Program-made: the position numbers and the translations under genes
From: Lichtheimia corymbifera B2541
Lineage: Eukaryota; Mucoromycota; Mucoromycetes; Mucorales; Lichtheimiaceae
Reading direction: 5' to 3'
NCBI GenBank assembly: GCA_000697475.1
Contig: JNEU01000912.1
Location: 202,428 to 266,427 of the forward strand
Length of the DNA: 64,000 nucleotides
Part shown: positions 1 through 12,202 of the stretch, in pieces
Position numbering within the stretch: position 1 is the stretch's first letter
How the letters are laid out: each line of letters starts with the position of its first letter
Notes under the pieces: generated by a model
Told to the model about the DNA's origin: nothing
The model's input: only the letters and a program-made list of their open reading frames with translations
Databases searched by the model: none

Positions 1-320
1 AAACATTCTTATTGCCGCTTTCCTCATCTGCATATGAACGAACACTGTGGCGGGGCGGAAAACCACTACCACCTTACACACACACACACGCACACATACA
101 CAGACATACTATCATCACTTTTTTGCTTTGCATGACACTTTTCCAATACATCTTTTTACTTGTTATCATTGGCGTCATGCATGTGTATCTTTTATGAAAG
201 AGAGTTCTAGAACCGGATATCAATTGATAATACGAGAATGAATGAACCTGAATGATTCGGGAAAAATAGCGGAGCATCATACTCTATTTTAACTACATAT
301 GCTTTTGTGATAAAACATCC
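1..320. other. Intergenic region with CA microsatellite
   Basis: No gene is supported here. A CA-rich microsatellite lies at about 77-107. This stretch lies downstream of the minus-strand transporter gene. Confidence 0.5.
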
Positions 321-2654
321 TCAAGGAATGTATCGAAATGCTGGATGGCGGTCATAGAGTTCAACGTCATACGTTGCATGATCTTGCTGCAGCTTATCCC
401 GTCGCCGGTTTTCCCGCTGCAAAAGGAAACGGAGTATAGCGATCATGATAAAGGCAAAAACAGAAAAAGCCAAGCATATCGCATGGCCGGGTCGATTCCT
501 CATTCCTGTAAATCTATCAAAACCCCATCCCATCATTACTCTCTTTGTTTCTTTCACAACCCCGCCCCCTTAACTTACATGGGACCCGAGAATACCAAAG
601 CACTTGTAGTAGTAATAAAACAATCAATTTCATGCATGCCCTTGTGCTTTTAAAATAGTACCTGAGCTACGCCATTCATTAATCCCAAAGATACACCTCG
701 CTTAGTGTGACCATGATTGTTGTTGTTGATCCAGGATAATATCTTTTTATCGATGAGTTATAGATGAATGTCATGATTCGAGTATACTGCTCATACGTAC
801 CACGGGGACTGTAGAGTACACGCCTGAGGCTACAAAGATAGCTCCGCAGTATCGAAGCGCAAGATGCTCACCAACGAGCAAGAACACGTACCCGATGATA
901 GTAACCGTAAAACATAAGAGAGCAGGCAAACCACGTTGCTGGGTATGATCCGAGTACCAGGCTACAACCTATTTGCAAGTGCATGAGTCATACATACATA
1001 CATACATACGCCAAAGGAATCCACACATACAAAAAGACAGCAACAAGCTACAATGTAGGGTGGAATAGTGAGCAGCTGTGCTTGGAGAGATTGAACGCCC
1101 ATGTCTCTGATAATGGTTGGTAAAAATGTAGAATACGATGAGATGGAGACCAAGACGCTGATATAGATCAACGTATAAAACGCATTCTGATAATCTTTAA
1201 ACACGGCCACGAATTGCTTTCTGCTAAATGATGCATCATCACTGGCAACAGGAACACGACGAATGGCCAAATCTTTTTCCTCAGGCGTCAACCACCATCG
1301 TGTATTTGCAGTAGCAGGGCTATAAGATATAAATGTGTGTGTGTGTGAGAACTTTGATTGTTGTCGTCAATGACGATAAGCATGTTCTTACTAGTTTGGC
1401 AAAAACATCAAACATAGAATGCCAAGCAGAACCGTTGGTAAGCCTTCCACGAGAAAAAGCCAACGCCAAGAAGCCAAACCTTGTATCCCATCCATATGCC
1501 CAATGATGACCCATGCAAAGATTCCACCAAACGCTCCTGCCAGGGTCGACGAGCCAAAGAAAATCGATATCTACATCATATGATGGTTGATTTATGACAA
1601 AAGGAAATCAAGGATATTGCTTACTCTTCCTGCCATCTCATTGCGTTGGTACCAAAAGCTGAGAAGTAATGGAATCGAAGGTGCTACGCCAGCTTCCCAA
1701 CACCCAAGGAAAAAGCGAGCTGTGTTGATCCATGTCAGACTCTCTTTATATATATATTATACGCCTTCTTCCCATACATACCAGCTAACAATCCGGAAAA
1801 ATTAAACGTAGCAGCGATACTATGTAGGATAGTTATAATGCGTTCCTACAAGTCGCTCTGTTCTTTTATAGCTGTAGCAGCACCACTCTACCTTGAAGAG
1901 CTAATGCCCTGAATATATCATATGAGTACATGTGGATTGCTATCCTTTGTGTTTATCTTACCCAGGAAATTGTACAATATCCAATTACAATGGAAGGTGA
2001 CCACCTATAAGGGTTGAAGTTTTAAAATTTGATGCTGGCTGCATGACAACCATCTGAGGATACTTGCAGCTTTAGCGCGATATTGGCTGGGATCTGGAAT
2101 AGTACATAGCCTATGTAGATGGAGCCACTCAACACGTTAACGCATATAGCAGAAGCCGAGTGCTTCACTCACCAACATAAAATATGGAAAGAGCATTATA
2201 AAAGTCATCGCCTTGCAGATTCAAGTCCTTTTCCAAACTACCAAGCCGAGCATTGCCGATGTTCCCCTGTGTTATGTCAATACAATATCAATATCCCAAG
2301 TCGAACGATGCATTGCTTTTCATCTCACTCTATCCAAAAAAGAGAATAGATATAACAATGACACCACGGGCATCAGCCTATCTAAACCATGAGTCGTCGT
2401 TGTTTTCTTTCTTTGTTGTCTGGTGGTTATAGATGTGGGTATACGTACGTGCAATCAAGCTTTCGTAATAATCGTCGTTCAAGACTTTTTTCATTAGCAT
2501 CGTGTTTTGAGATCGATGCAGTATCGCTATTATGCAAGGCAAGATAGGTTGGTATTTGTCTTTTTAAAGGGGTACCACTATTAACATCAGAAAAGGACTG
2601 GACTTGCTCATTGGAAATGAGAGGTGCAGTAACCATGAGTGTAAAATGGATCAA
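321..2654 (-). CDS. MFS transporter, anion:cation symporter (allantoate permease-like) family
   Basis: A multi-exon gene whose exon pieces read as one major facilitator protein. The hydrophilic N-terminus starts at 2654, with an alternative Met at 2636. Then come a first membrane segment ending FLDR (about 2335-2380), NIGNARLGSLEKDLNLQ (about 2215-2260), YVLFQIPANIALKL (about 2060-2110), a segment around 1500-1700, TPEEKDLAIRRVP with two membrane helices (962-1291), a late helix block with GYVFLLVGEHLALRY (about 790-960) and GHTKRGVSLGLMNGVAQ (about 660-720). The last exon (321-557) ends in a basic cytosolic tail. The NIGNAR motif after the first helix and the GHTKR loop are typical of the Dal5/Tna1/Seo1 group, which takes up allantoate, nicotinate and related organic anions at the plasma membrane. 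The substrate cannot be inferred. Several exon edges in the 1300-2050 part are unclear. Confidence 0.8.
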
Positions 2655-3539
2655 ATAATAGATGAAAAAAGCAAGTAGTAGTAGCAGCAGCAGAAGGAAA
2701 AGGCGATATAAAAAAAAGGGGTGGGCTCTTTTATCGTTTGGTTGTTTTGTACGCCTTTATATGCATGTACCTGCAGTGGTTAGGATGGAAGGAGATTCAA
2801 ACATCTCTTTGCATATGACTGAGTATGCATAATAGCCTATCAGCATCGATGTGGTCCACATAGCGTCACAGCACGTGTAACACTCTTTTTCCTTCCCCAC
2901 CTATTCCAAGTCTTTGGGTTGTGGTTGCTTCTCTTCTAATAGAAATCAAATGCTCATATTGATAGCAAATGACATGTACATGATTATTGTGATTTATAAA
3001 TATGGGTATACAAATATGAGGTGGAGGGGGATAGAGAACAAAGTAAACTCGCACATGGATATGATGATAACTACACTACGGTTGCATCACAACAAAGTAG
3101 ATCAAAGACAAATAAGCATATACACATGGCAACGGGTTACACAACAGCGTCTTTGATCTCCCATTATGCAAGAAGAGAAGACATGGCATGCAAGGCATTG
3201 TGTGTGTGTTTTTGTGGTCACGGCATGGTTGTTGTGTTTTGCACACCCGTTATATCCAATTGATTGCAATATTGATGTTGAACAAAGCTGACTGATAAAA
3301 AACGGAGGAACATCATGGTTGTACCAGAAGAAAACATTTCAAGGGTGAATGAGAGAGATATCCAAATATCGAATGAAAGAAAAAACAATGTTGATGATAT
3401 GTGAGTGAGGGTGGTGATAGTGAAGAATGTAGTAGGTGTTTGTGTGTGTGTGTCAAGGTAATGGTGGTGGTGATGATAATGGATATATATATATGTGTGT
3501 GTGGATGGATGTAGAAAAATAAGCCTGGTTTGCGGGATA
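2655..3539. other. Intergenic region between transporter and TBC gene
   Basis: This is the promoter side of the transporter and the 3' side of the TBC gene. It contains TG/CA microsatellites near 3199-3216 and 3439-3454 and purine-rich low-complexity sequence. I see no convincing gene. Confidence 0.4.
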
Positions 3540-4950
3540 TCACAAAAGTTCGCCGTCTTCGGAAAGCTGCCTTTGCAAATCTTCCTGTCGTAAATTGTAT
3601 GCTTCGGCAAGTAGCTGATGACAAAAGAACACGGATGGTTAGTTACCCGTTTGCCGGGAGGGAGGGAGGGAGGATAATCGACTCACCCGCTGGATGTTCA
3701 GGTACGGTAATCGGAGCAACATTGTCCGTATCTCCGATTGTTCCAGATCTTCGAGGTTCTCCCGAGCATTTAACAAGATGGCTGTGTTGTTGTGGACGTG
3801 TCAATAAACAAAATGACGCATGGGGCATAAATTCTGTGTTTCCTTACCAAGACAAACAAAAGGATGAAAGTCGACAAAGTCAATGATGGCAAAGTAAGCA
3901 TCTAAGATAACAAGGTTAGATGGGGGGTTGTGGTTGTGGTTGCTCAAAAAAAGATCTTTACCCCATAACTGCACCAGATCTTCAAACTTCATCTCTCTGG
4001 AAAGTAAATGTTGAAGCCACGACGTTGTCCATTCACTAAGATCCACCTCTTCTTCTTCAAAGTAATTGCATCTAAGAAATGAATGATTAAGCAAGGGCGA
4101 TCTATCGATTCAAATGCCGTTTACTTACAAGTCAGGCAGGGTGTGGCGAAACAGCGTCATGAACTTTGCCATGTTTTCCTTAATGTTGTGTGTGGTATAA
4201 TGCTCCTCTAGCAAAGGGTATTAGCTTGCATGGTCAAACATGAGCTCACCACCACCTCCATCAACATCATACCTAATGCCTGCATCAGCTTTTCGAAACA
4301 GTAATATGCATCCCATTCCTGGTCCAAAACATAAACAAAAGGAGCACAGAGAGATACCAAGGCTGGGTGGTATTCAGCATCACGATTTGCACTGAGGTAA
4401 GCAAGGATAACGTTTTCGAATCGATCCATATGTTGCCTTCCATCCAATAAAGGGACCCTGCGTTGGTAACGAGCAACTTCACCACGGATACGCTTGGCTA
4501 TTTCGGGATCTTGCTTATCCAGCTGCTCATAATCTTCTTTCCTAGCCTTGCTATTGGAGAGTTCCTTGGCTTGATGATGATGTGGGGAGTGAGTGTCTCT
4601 TTGTTTGTATCTTGGGGTATTGAAGGGAGAGAGAGAGAGAGGGAGAGAGCTACTCACAACGGTCGGCTTGTTGAACACCCAAGAGATATTTCCAAACCTC
4701 CTGTTATAAAGAGTCAGTGAATGGGGGATATGACGAATGATGAAGTAAAACATACCGCACGGAGCTCGTTGGGAATGCCGTGCCGTGCAAGTAACCGAAG
4801 ACGGTCAAGGTCGACGTAGACTTCAGATTGTAGAATCTCGAGATAGTCGTTGAGATTGGCAAGCGCTTCGTTCTGAGAATTTGCCATACGAGAGAGACGA
4901 TCGTGTTGTTCTTTCTCCACTTGAGTTGCCAAAGGTGAAAGTTGTAACAT
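3540..4950 (-). CDS. TBC-domain Rab GTPase-activating protein
   Basis: At least six exons on the minus strand. The first (4950 downward) gives a short N-terminus then RHGIPNELRA, and splicing continues into EVWKYLLGVQQADR (about 4640-4700). This RHGIP...LR..VWKYLLGV start is the hallmark of TBC domains. The central exon (about 4208-4560) has a helical charged segment, RFENVILAYL and CAPFVYVLDQEWDAYYCFEKLM. Later exons give RHTLPDL, DLSEWTTSWLQHLLSREM and YFAIIDFVDFHPFVCL. The C-terminal exons (about 3700-3790 and 3540-3615) give TAILLNARENLEDLEQSE and a short tail. TBC proteins stimulate GTP hydrolysis by Rab GTPases in membrane traffic. Which Rab is served is unknown. The canonical arginine-finger motif is not obvious in standard form. 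Confidence 0.82.
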
Positions 4951-6111
4951 AGCAATAAGACACTTCGGGTGTGAGTGAAGAGAAAGGAAAGAAAAGAAAA
5001 AAAAGGGAAGGTATTAAGAAAAAAGTGCCAAAGAAAGAGAGAACGTAGATGAGAGGGTGGTGCCTCGCGACGGGCCGTCTCCCCTCCCCCACCACGACTC
5101 CCCTCACCACACCCATGTTGTGTGTCAGTCAGTCAATGATAGTGGTGCGTGTCTCTTGGGTGGGGACACACACACATATTATCCTCCCACTACTAGAAAA
5201 TCTCAGCCGATATGCTTTTTTTTCTTTTGTGTTGCAACTACTTTAAAAAAAAAATTGATACTTAGAGTAACAACAACGTGGGAAATAGCTTGTACGTTGC
5301 ATATATTGATGGATCGCTCACTACAGTAAAAAAATGGCTGTGCGTATCCTCTCTTTCTTTCATCTATCTCTTGAATAAAAATAAAAGTGTCATCTGCTGA
5401 TCTTTTTCTCATCGCATGACGAGATCTACAAAGTTTTTGTGCTATTCTCCCATCCTCATCATCTGTTATTGAAGCTGATTGAGCTGACACCATCATCATT
5501 CTTCTTGTGTGGCATGAGACACTAATGGTGTGTTGATATGCACAACATCATATGTTATCAGCCTTTTAAGGCCTATGGTGTTTGATAATGTCATCGGGCC
5601 ACCAGAGTGCTGTAGTTATGTCTCACAAAGTCTGATTCGTTTTCATGCACAATCTCTCTCCTCCCACACACACGCACACCACGCAGGGTTAATTTGAAAC
5701 CAGTTACTGGGATGTTGAAAAAGATCACAAATAGGCATATTCCCATCATGTCACAGGTTATAAAGTAATGCACATAAATACGTCTTGCATGTGTGTATAT
5801 AATAAAAGACAAGCATTTCGCTAATGCATTGGTCGCCTAAAAGTCATGCTACATCTGGCGTGTGATTGGATGCATCAACCAGAGACCAAGTGCGGTTTCA
5901 AAGGCAGCAAGAGAGAATATGACGAGAACGGTCTTTCTTGTTCTTTTTCTTGCATGGTGCGTTCCATCTCGTTGTCCCTCAACTAATCTCGCAGCAGCAC
6001 GGCTTTATTTTTCTCTACGTTGTCTTGCGAGAACCCCACCAAACAGATCGTACGCATCAACCCAGCACACATGGCACAGCAACCGACACCGCTTTGACAG
6101 AATCACTTCCA
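4951..6111. other. Divergent intergenic region (TBC / FYVE-RING promoters)
   Basis: About 1.1 kb between divergently transcribed genes. It has pyrimidine/purine tracts and homopolymers near 4990-5050 and 5218-5255. One open frame on the minus strand (5203-5499, hydrophilic, 98 residues) has no recognisable domain, and I cannot support it as a gene. Confidence 0.4.
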
Positions 6112-8009
6112 ATGACAAAACCAGAAACCACTTGTAACAGTGATTCACCGCTATCCTCAGGAGTATCAAGCTCGTCCAGTGCACAAGAGGAAACGACGTT
6201 GCCATCGGCTGGACCGTGTATCGTCGAGAGTCAGTCTTCTTCTTCTTCTCCTTCTCCTGCTGCTGCTGCTGATGATGATAATTCAAACGAGCAAGATGCC
6301 ATTCCAAAATCATCCAACGCTGAGACTCTGGAACATGATAGTTGTCCCTTGGATACGGACACTTGTTTGCCCTTGGATACGGATGAGCAACAATCACACA
6401 CTGATGATGAGCAACAACGTGAGGACGATTCAAGGTTGGATCAAGAGCAACAACAAGTATCGCATGATGCATCACCATCATCATCACCATCTTCTTCTTC
6501 AGCACGTAAAGACAATCCAATCACCGATTTATCAACCCATATGGAGACACCATTACATGAGGATGAGGATGAGGATGCACAAAAGACAGCTACACATTGC
6601 ATCGAGGAACATGCGACTACTACTACCCCTGATCAACAGTCATTCAAAGAGGATGAGCACCATAGTAATACACAAGAGGAAAGTGGAAATGAGTCAGTGG
6701 ATCAACAACATGAGCAATCAAGCACACCACGTGAACCCACGATTTCACAGGAAAATGAGATGGTGGATCAACAGCATGATGATGAGGTATCACAGCAACA
6801 ACAACAACAACTACTACAAGATGACCCTGTTGCTACAACCCATCTTCAAGATGAGGAGGAACAAGAGCAGATGGCAACAACAACAACGACGACGACGACG
6901 ACGGATATACATGGTCCACAAACTAGCAGCAATGGATCGGGTCCAACGACGCCACCTATTGCTGATACTACTCCACAACCTATTATTCACCCACCCACGC
7001 CATCACCACCACCAGCACCGCCATCATCGTCATCACCTGAGCAACTATATCAAGATGGTCCATTATCGATGCAACACCAAGAACCCGATTTATCATTGAC
7101 ATTAGATACCCGTTCTCGACATTTGGACACTAGCCATGATTGCGTGACTCATGATGATGAATCCGAACATACAGTCCTTGACACCCATCGACGTGTTTGG
7201 GAGGCGGATCGCCATGCTTCTGAATGTCGTCGTTGTAACAGAAGATTTAATTTCCTTGTGCGGAGACATCATTGCAGGTAGGTTGTTGCCATGCCAACAA
7301 GGAGTGATCTGGTACTTATGGCAACTTTTTTTTCAGGCGATGTGGTCTCGTGGTATGTGATCGATGCAGTAGTCACCGTATTCGCCTTCCCCCAAATGAA
7401 ATCATTCAAGATCCTGCTGTGGACCCTTCTCATTATCCATTGATTGCTATGCATCCACAACGTGTATGTGATGCCTACCCATCAAAGAAGTGCCTTCCTC
7501 CTCCTCCTCCAATACCAGACGACGAGCAACAGCACCCGTCACCATGAGACGATCAGGAAGTTCTCAAAGCCTCATGTCAGAATGTCCTGTATGCGGCCAT
7601 GATCTTCTTGGTATGGCAAAAAAGGATCAAGAGAACCATTTACAAATGTGCTTGAATGCTGGCAGTCCACCAGTACGTCCACCACGTTATTTAGGTAAGA
7701 AAGAGATAAAAAGGGTCATTGACTAGGCTCAAGGGCATTGATCGATTTCTCTTGATACATAGTCTATGAGCTGTCATCCGATTCACCCGAGATCAGCTAT
7801 GAATGTCCCATTTGCTTTGAGGAGTTTAAAGCAGGTATGATATACAAGAAAACAAGACACACTGATATCTCATTTTTTGTTATATATATATATCAACAGG
7901 CGAGAAGATTGCTAGAATGATTTGTTTATGCTCATACCATCGTCATTGCCTTGCTGAGTGGTTAGAACGAGGCAAAGGGTGCCCTGTACATTATGACCCT
8001 GCGCTTTGA
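6112..8009 (+). CDS. FYVE-RING finger protein, probable endosomal E3 ubiquitin ligase (Pib1-like)
   Basis: The N-terminal ~360 residues from ATG 6112 are low-complexity (Ser, Gln, Thr, Asp/Glu). A FYVE zinc finger follows: WEADRHASECRRCNRRF, then RRHHCR, with an intron at 7278-7336, then RCGLVVCDRCSSHRI and QRVCDA (to ~7475). A second zinc-binding segment, CPVCGHDLLGMAKKD..H..MC, lies at about 7580-7660. The last exons (about 7762-7833 and 7900-8009) form a RING finger: ECPICFEEF, MICLCSYHRHC, WLERGKGCPVH. FYVE fingers bind phosphatidylinositol 3-phosphate on endosomes and vacuoles, and RING fingers recruit E2 enzymes. Yeast Pib1 has the same FYVE-then-RING order but is far shorter. The frame changes between 7473 and 7544, so the last FYVE cysteine reads as Tyr and an indel is likely. 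A longer open frame upstream of 6112 has no good ATG. Confidence 0.8.
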
Positions 8010-8263
8010 TTCTTTTTGCTTTCTCTCTCTTCAATGATACCATTTTCCCTTTTTCTCTCTCTCTCTCTTCCATGGCAACATCCTTTGTAATATCAAAAAT
8101 AAATCCATGGTGGACATGTCTCTCTCATCTCAACGTATCCAGCTTAGTAACAATGCTCATGCATGCGGCAGGAATTGAACAGACCAAAATGATTGGTGGG
8201 CTTTGCAGTCAAAGATCCTCATCCGACTCGACAACGAAATTTTTATTTTATCTTTGTTCTCCA
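8010..8263. other. Short intergenic region upstream of LTV1
   Basis: About 250 bases holding CT-rich tracts typical of fungal promoters (about 8025-8070). No gene is seen. Confidence 0.4.
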
Positions 8264-9989
8264 ATGGGTAAAAAGCCATTTATCGATCGCAAACAAGCCA
8301 AGCACTACCACGTTGTCCACCGATCGCAGCGCGATCCACTGATCCACGATGCCGATGCTTCCGAACGAGTGCTCAAAGAGGTTATTCCTCCCAACATGTT
8401 GAAGGTTAGGATCCAATCAATCCTCTCTCTATATCAGCGTTCACTTATACAAGTCAATCGATTAGCACAAGACCCAAGAAGAGATAGACGCTGTCAAGTA
8501 TAAGCCCGTGCAACTCAACCAAGATGAGATTGATAGGTAAGATGGGTGGTTGTTGTTGTTGTTGTCATAGGAGCATTGATATTGATGTTGGGAATAATAA
8601 TAATAGACGAGTGAGTCAGGCCACAGCCCAGGGCATTTACTTTGATGATGTGGGTGATTACGATTATACACAACATTTGAAAACGATTGGTGATTCGACC
8701 GAAGCCGTGTTTTTGGAAGCGCCTCAACGTGAAGAAAAGCCCAAAAAGTCTGCTGCTGGTGGTGACTTGATGTTCAAGGAAGACCAAAAGGAACGACAAG
8801 TGATTGAACTACCAGCCGATGCTATGCCGTCCAGCATCGAACGTAATATCGGTGCCATGGCCAATGTTACTGGTTTGGAAGGAGGTTTACAACCCGATAT
8901 GGATCCTCGTCTTCGTGAAGTGTTGGAAGCATTGGAGGATGATGAATACGCCGATGGTCAAGTGGATGAGGACTTTTTCGAGGAATTGAATGCAGAGGGT
9001 GATCCTTATATCCCTGAGGAAGAAGACTTTGAAGAATACGAAGAGGAGATCGAAGATGGTAGTTACAACTGGGAAGCTGCGTTTAGAAAGTAAGTTGTTC
9101 AAAGGGGGTGGGGCTTTGTTGTACAAAGGGGGTGTGAATGGATGACTGATCGATACGTGCATATAGTTTCCAACGAGGCAAACAACGACGTGGTTCATCA
9201 GACTATTCTGACGATGACGACGATCTTCTTGAACGACAAACCAAACGTATCATCGTCTGTCATGCATCGTAATGCTCAGCTGACTTTATTGGATGATCGA
9301 TTCGAAAAGGTAATTTATCCTCTTGATCTCCTGAGCACGTCAAATGACCTTTTATTCTATTTCTAGATTGAAGAGGAATACTTTAAAGAAGACGATGACG
9401 ACTTTGACGATATTTTGGATGACTTTTTGGACAAGTATGAAATCGTTGGACGCAAAATGAAGCCGAAATTGGAGGGCGATACAAGTGGCGAGAAATTGGA
9501 TACCCTGCGTCAGTCTCTTGGTGCTATTCGAATTGTCAAACAGTGCTGTCGACTTACTCCAATCTCGAGAATCATCCAGCCATGATTTCCGACCGAGGCC
9601 CCAAAAAGAAGATTGTCATCAACCCCAAAACTGGCATGCCGTCCTTAGTTGAAAAAGAACCCAAGAAACCCAGACACCAGCCCATTCAAGAAGAACAAGA
9701 TGACAACGAAGAGGAGGAGGATGAGGATGAGGAGGAAATTGAACCTGTGAATTTGGGTGTTGCACGATCAAAGAAGGAATCCAAAGATGAAAAGAAAGCT
9801 CGCAAAGCTGCGGTCAAGGAAGCTAAAAAGGTAAATTATAAAAAGGCATGGCATACAGACATGTGTGTGCTTAAGAACCGACGAGAAACCAAAAAATCAA
9901 CCAAGGAAGCCTTCAAGCAAGAGGAAACTCGACAACGGAAAACGCTACAGCAACAACGCAAGGCCAAAGGTGTTACCCATATTGCATAA
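8264..9989 (+). CDS. LTV1: Low-temperature viability protein LTV1, 40S ribosome assembly factor
   Basis: Exon 1 (8264-8404) starts MGKKPFIDRKQAKHY and continues VVHRSQRDPLIHD, the LTV1 N-terminus. Exon 2 (8466-8536) and exon 3 (8607-9089) give GIYFDDVGDYDYTQHLK, the acidic centre and YNWEAAFRK. Exon 4 has an Asp run and SSVMHRNAQLTLLDDRFEK. The last exons hold EEEYFKEDDDDFDDILDDF, STYSNLENHP and a lysine-rich tail ending at 9989. LTV1 is a chaperone of 40S assembly that releases uS3 and is involved in nuclear export of the small subunit. Two frame problems occur in conserved sequence. Near 9245 the family stretch just before SSVM is missing and the frame shifts. Near 9541 one base appears lost before VLSTYSNLENHP. 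I regard both as consensus errors, because the gene is conserved on both sides. Confidence 0.85.
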
Positions 9990-10783
9990 TGTTGATAGAA
10001 AATTTTTGTTTTTCCATAATATCGCGTGTCAATCAATAGTAGTGTGGTGTTGGAGGAGAGTGGGATGAATCGGGTCCCATGTCAATGGCCGATAATGTGG
10101 ATAATGGATATGCCTTGTTCACTCAGCAGCAGCAGCAGCAGCAACAAACAATGACATCGTCAGTATGGAAAAACGCTGCGCCATAGTAACCAATGTGTGC
10201 ATAGCCATTGACGTAGTGTTGCCGCATGCAGGTATATATAAGATACCTTTTATATGACGGGTGAATGGGGGTGATTCGGTGCATCATTTTGCATCGTATG
10301 ACCCGAAAAAGTTACAAAGCGGCGCTGTGGCCGAACCCCGTCTCGTTTTTCATTTATTTATCATCACACATATTGTGTGCGGAGCCAGTATGTGTGTGGT
10401 CAAGAAGCTCTCTTATCGGAGCGGTTAAATTGTGGCCGGTGGTTGCGCGAACAGACTGACTGACAAGATATATATTTTACGCGCTTACGCTGATTTCAAC
10501 TCAAGACAGGGGTGGGTTTCAATCATGCAATGTCGGGCATAAGGGGAGATCTGGGTAAACAAGGCCCTTGCAGAATACATCAAAGAGGCGAGTGAAAAAG
10601 TGTTGTATGGATGAGATGACATTGCATGTGGTGGTGGTGATGAAAACAACATTACTCACATGCAAGCACGCACGCATCTATAAACCATGCCCGGATAAAC
10701 GACTCGGGCCGTGGGAGCAAGGTAGCACAGAAAATTTTTGCAACAGCGTGCAAACGTTTTGCCTTGCCGTCTTTGGAGTTCCG
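9990..10783. other. Intergenic region between LTV1 and AUR1
   Basis: About 0.8 kb with a CAG/CAA repeat (about 10125-10147) and alternating GC-rich and AT-rich patches. No coding region is supported. The right part is the AUR1 promoter. Confidence 0.4.
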
Positions 10784-10794
10784 CATATATAAAA
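10784..10794 (+). promoter_or_regulatory. TATA box of AUR1
   Basis: A CATATATAAAA element sits about 110 bases upstream of the AUR1 start codon, at normal TATA spacing for a short 5' leader. Confidence 0.55.
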
Positions 10795-10904
10795 CCGGCC
10801 ACCCGGGATGCAACATCTTGTTTCGCCCATTCTTGTTTTCTTTTTCTACTTTCTAAACTTTTTTACTTTATCCCATTACTTTATAATAATTCAATTATAC
10901 GAAC

Positions 10905-12202
10905 ATGTCTATCGCCAAACCATCAATGCCTCGGCAATGGACATGGACGCACATTGGCTATGCTGTCATGGGTGTCTTGCTCACGTTTGATCTCATCATT
11001 ATCCAAGAACCACCACTCATTGTACGTCTTGCATTGGGCATTCTCCTCGTTTCTTCGACAATGATACCCTACATTCGACGCTTCACCATTCCAGCCATGC
11101 CAATCTTTACTTGGCTCATCACATTCTACGCCTCTCGTTTCATCCCACAAGATTATCGCCCACACCATATCTTTGTCAACATCCTTCCCAGTCTCGAACG
11201 TATTCTGTATGGTGCCAACCTTTCAGAAATCATTTCAAAGAATCAACACCCCGTGTTTGATGTACTTGCCTGGTTACCCTATGGTGTTATCCACTTTTCA
11301 TTGCCATTCTTTTTCGCCGCAGTACTATTCGTGTTTGGTCCTCCAAAGTCATTGCCCGTATATGGCCAAGCCTTTGGTTACATGAACCTTGCAGGTGTGC
11401 TGACTCAATTGTGTTTCCCCAATGCTTCGCCTTGTAAGTTGTTGTTGGTGCTGCTGCTAAAACGGCAAGAAGGGATTTGTCTAATTGTGATACAATAATA
11501 GGGTATGAAATGAGTTATGGCTCCGCACCGGCCGATTACTCAGTTCCCGGTGAAGCTGGTGGTCTTGAACGTATCGACAAGATCCTTGGTTTGAACCTGT
11601 ATGGTTCTTCCTTTGGAGCATCTCCCTTGGTATTTGGCGCATTCCCATCCTTACATTCTGGATCAGCTACCATTGAGATGTGTTTTCTCGTATACCTGTT
11701 TCCACGTGCATGGCCTATCGCTATTGCTTACACCATGTGGATGTGGTGGGCAACCATGTACTTGACACATCACTACTTGATTGATTTGGTGGGTGGTTCC
11801 ATCTATGCATTTTCGGCGTTCTTCGTTGCTCGTCGGCACTTGCCGCCGTTACGGGCAGAGTGCCGTACCCGTTTGCAATATCTCGGCATCCAAAAGATCA
11901 GTGTGCGCGATTTCATTCGGAGCATCGAGTTTCGACTCAACTATGATCATATCTTTTCCAAGCCATTGCAGGTGGTGGCCAATGATGCCACAATGGAGGA
12001 ATGTGAGGAAGACGTGTTTGTACTCAAGGAGCCTATGGCATTACGCTTGAGACGATTTGATTCTGGCTCGGATGAAGAAGAAAACGTTGGTCTTTCATAT
12101 TCTGGCAGCTCAACACCTGCGGAGCCATCTTCTCCTACCACTCCTCGTTCACCCTTGTCTTTGCCATCATCATCACAATTCCCGCTTCAATCCAAAGCTT
12201 AG
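10905..12202 (+). CDS. AUR1: Inositol phosphorylceramide synthase catalytic subunit AUR1
   Basis: Two exons (10905-11433 and 11502-12202) join as NASP-WYEMSYG. The protein of about 410 residues has several membrane helices and the PAP2-like catalytic motifs of Aur1. GAFPSLHSGSATIEM carries the first catalytic His and MYLTHHYLIDLVGG the second His with Asp. The family signature around PGEAGGLERIDKILGLNLYG is present. Aur1 transfers phosphoinositol from phosphatidylinositol to ceramide in the Golgi, an essential and fungus-specific sphingolipid step that is the target of aureobasidin A. The C-terminal tail is cytosolic, Ser/Pro-rich and acidic. I see no defect in this gene. A regulatory partner such as Kei1 is not in the window. 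Confidence 0.95.

Noticed and set aside
6140..7099. A 319-codon open frame rich in His, Met and Arg inside the FYVE-RING gene.
   Set aside because: It is the +1 shadow of the low-complexity coding region; the repeats keep the other frame open.
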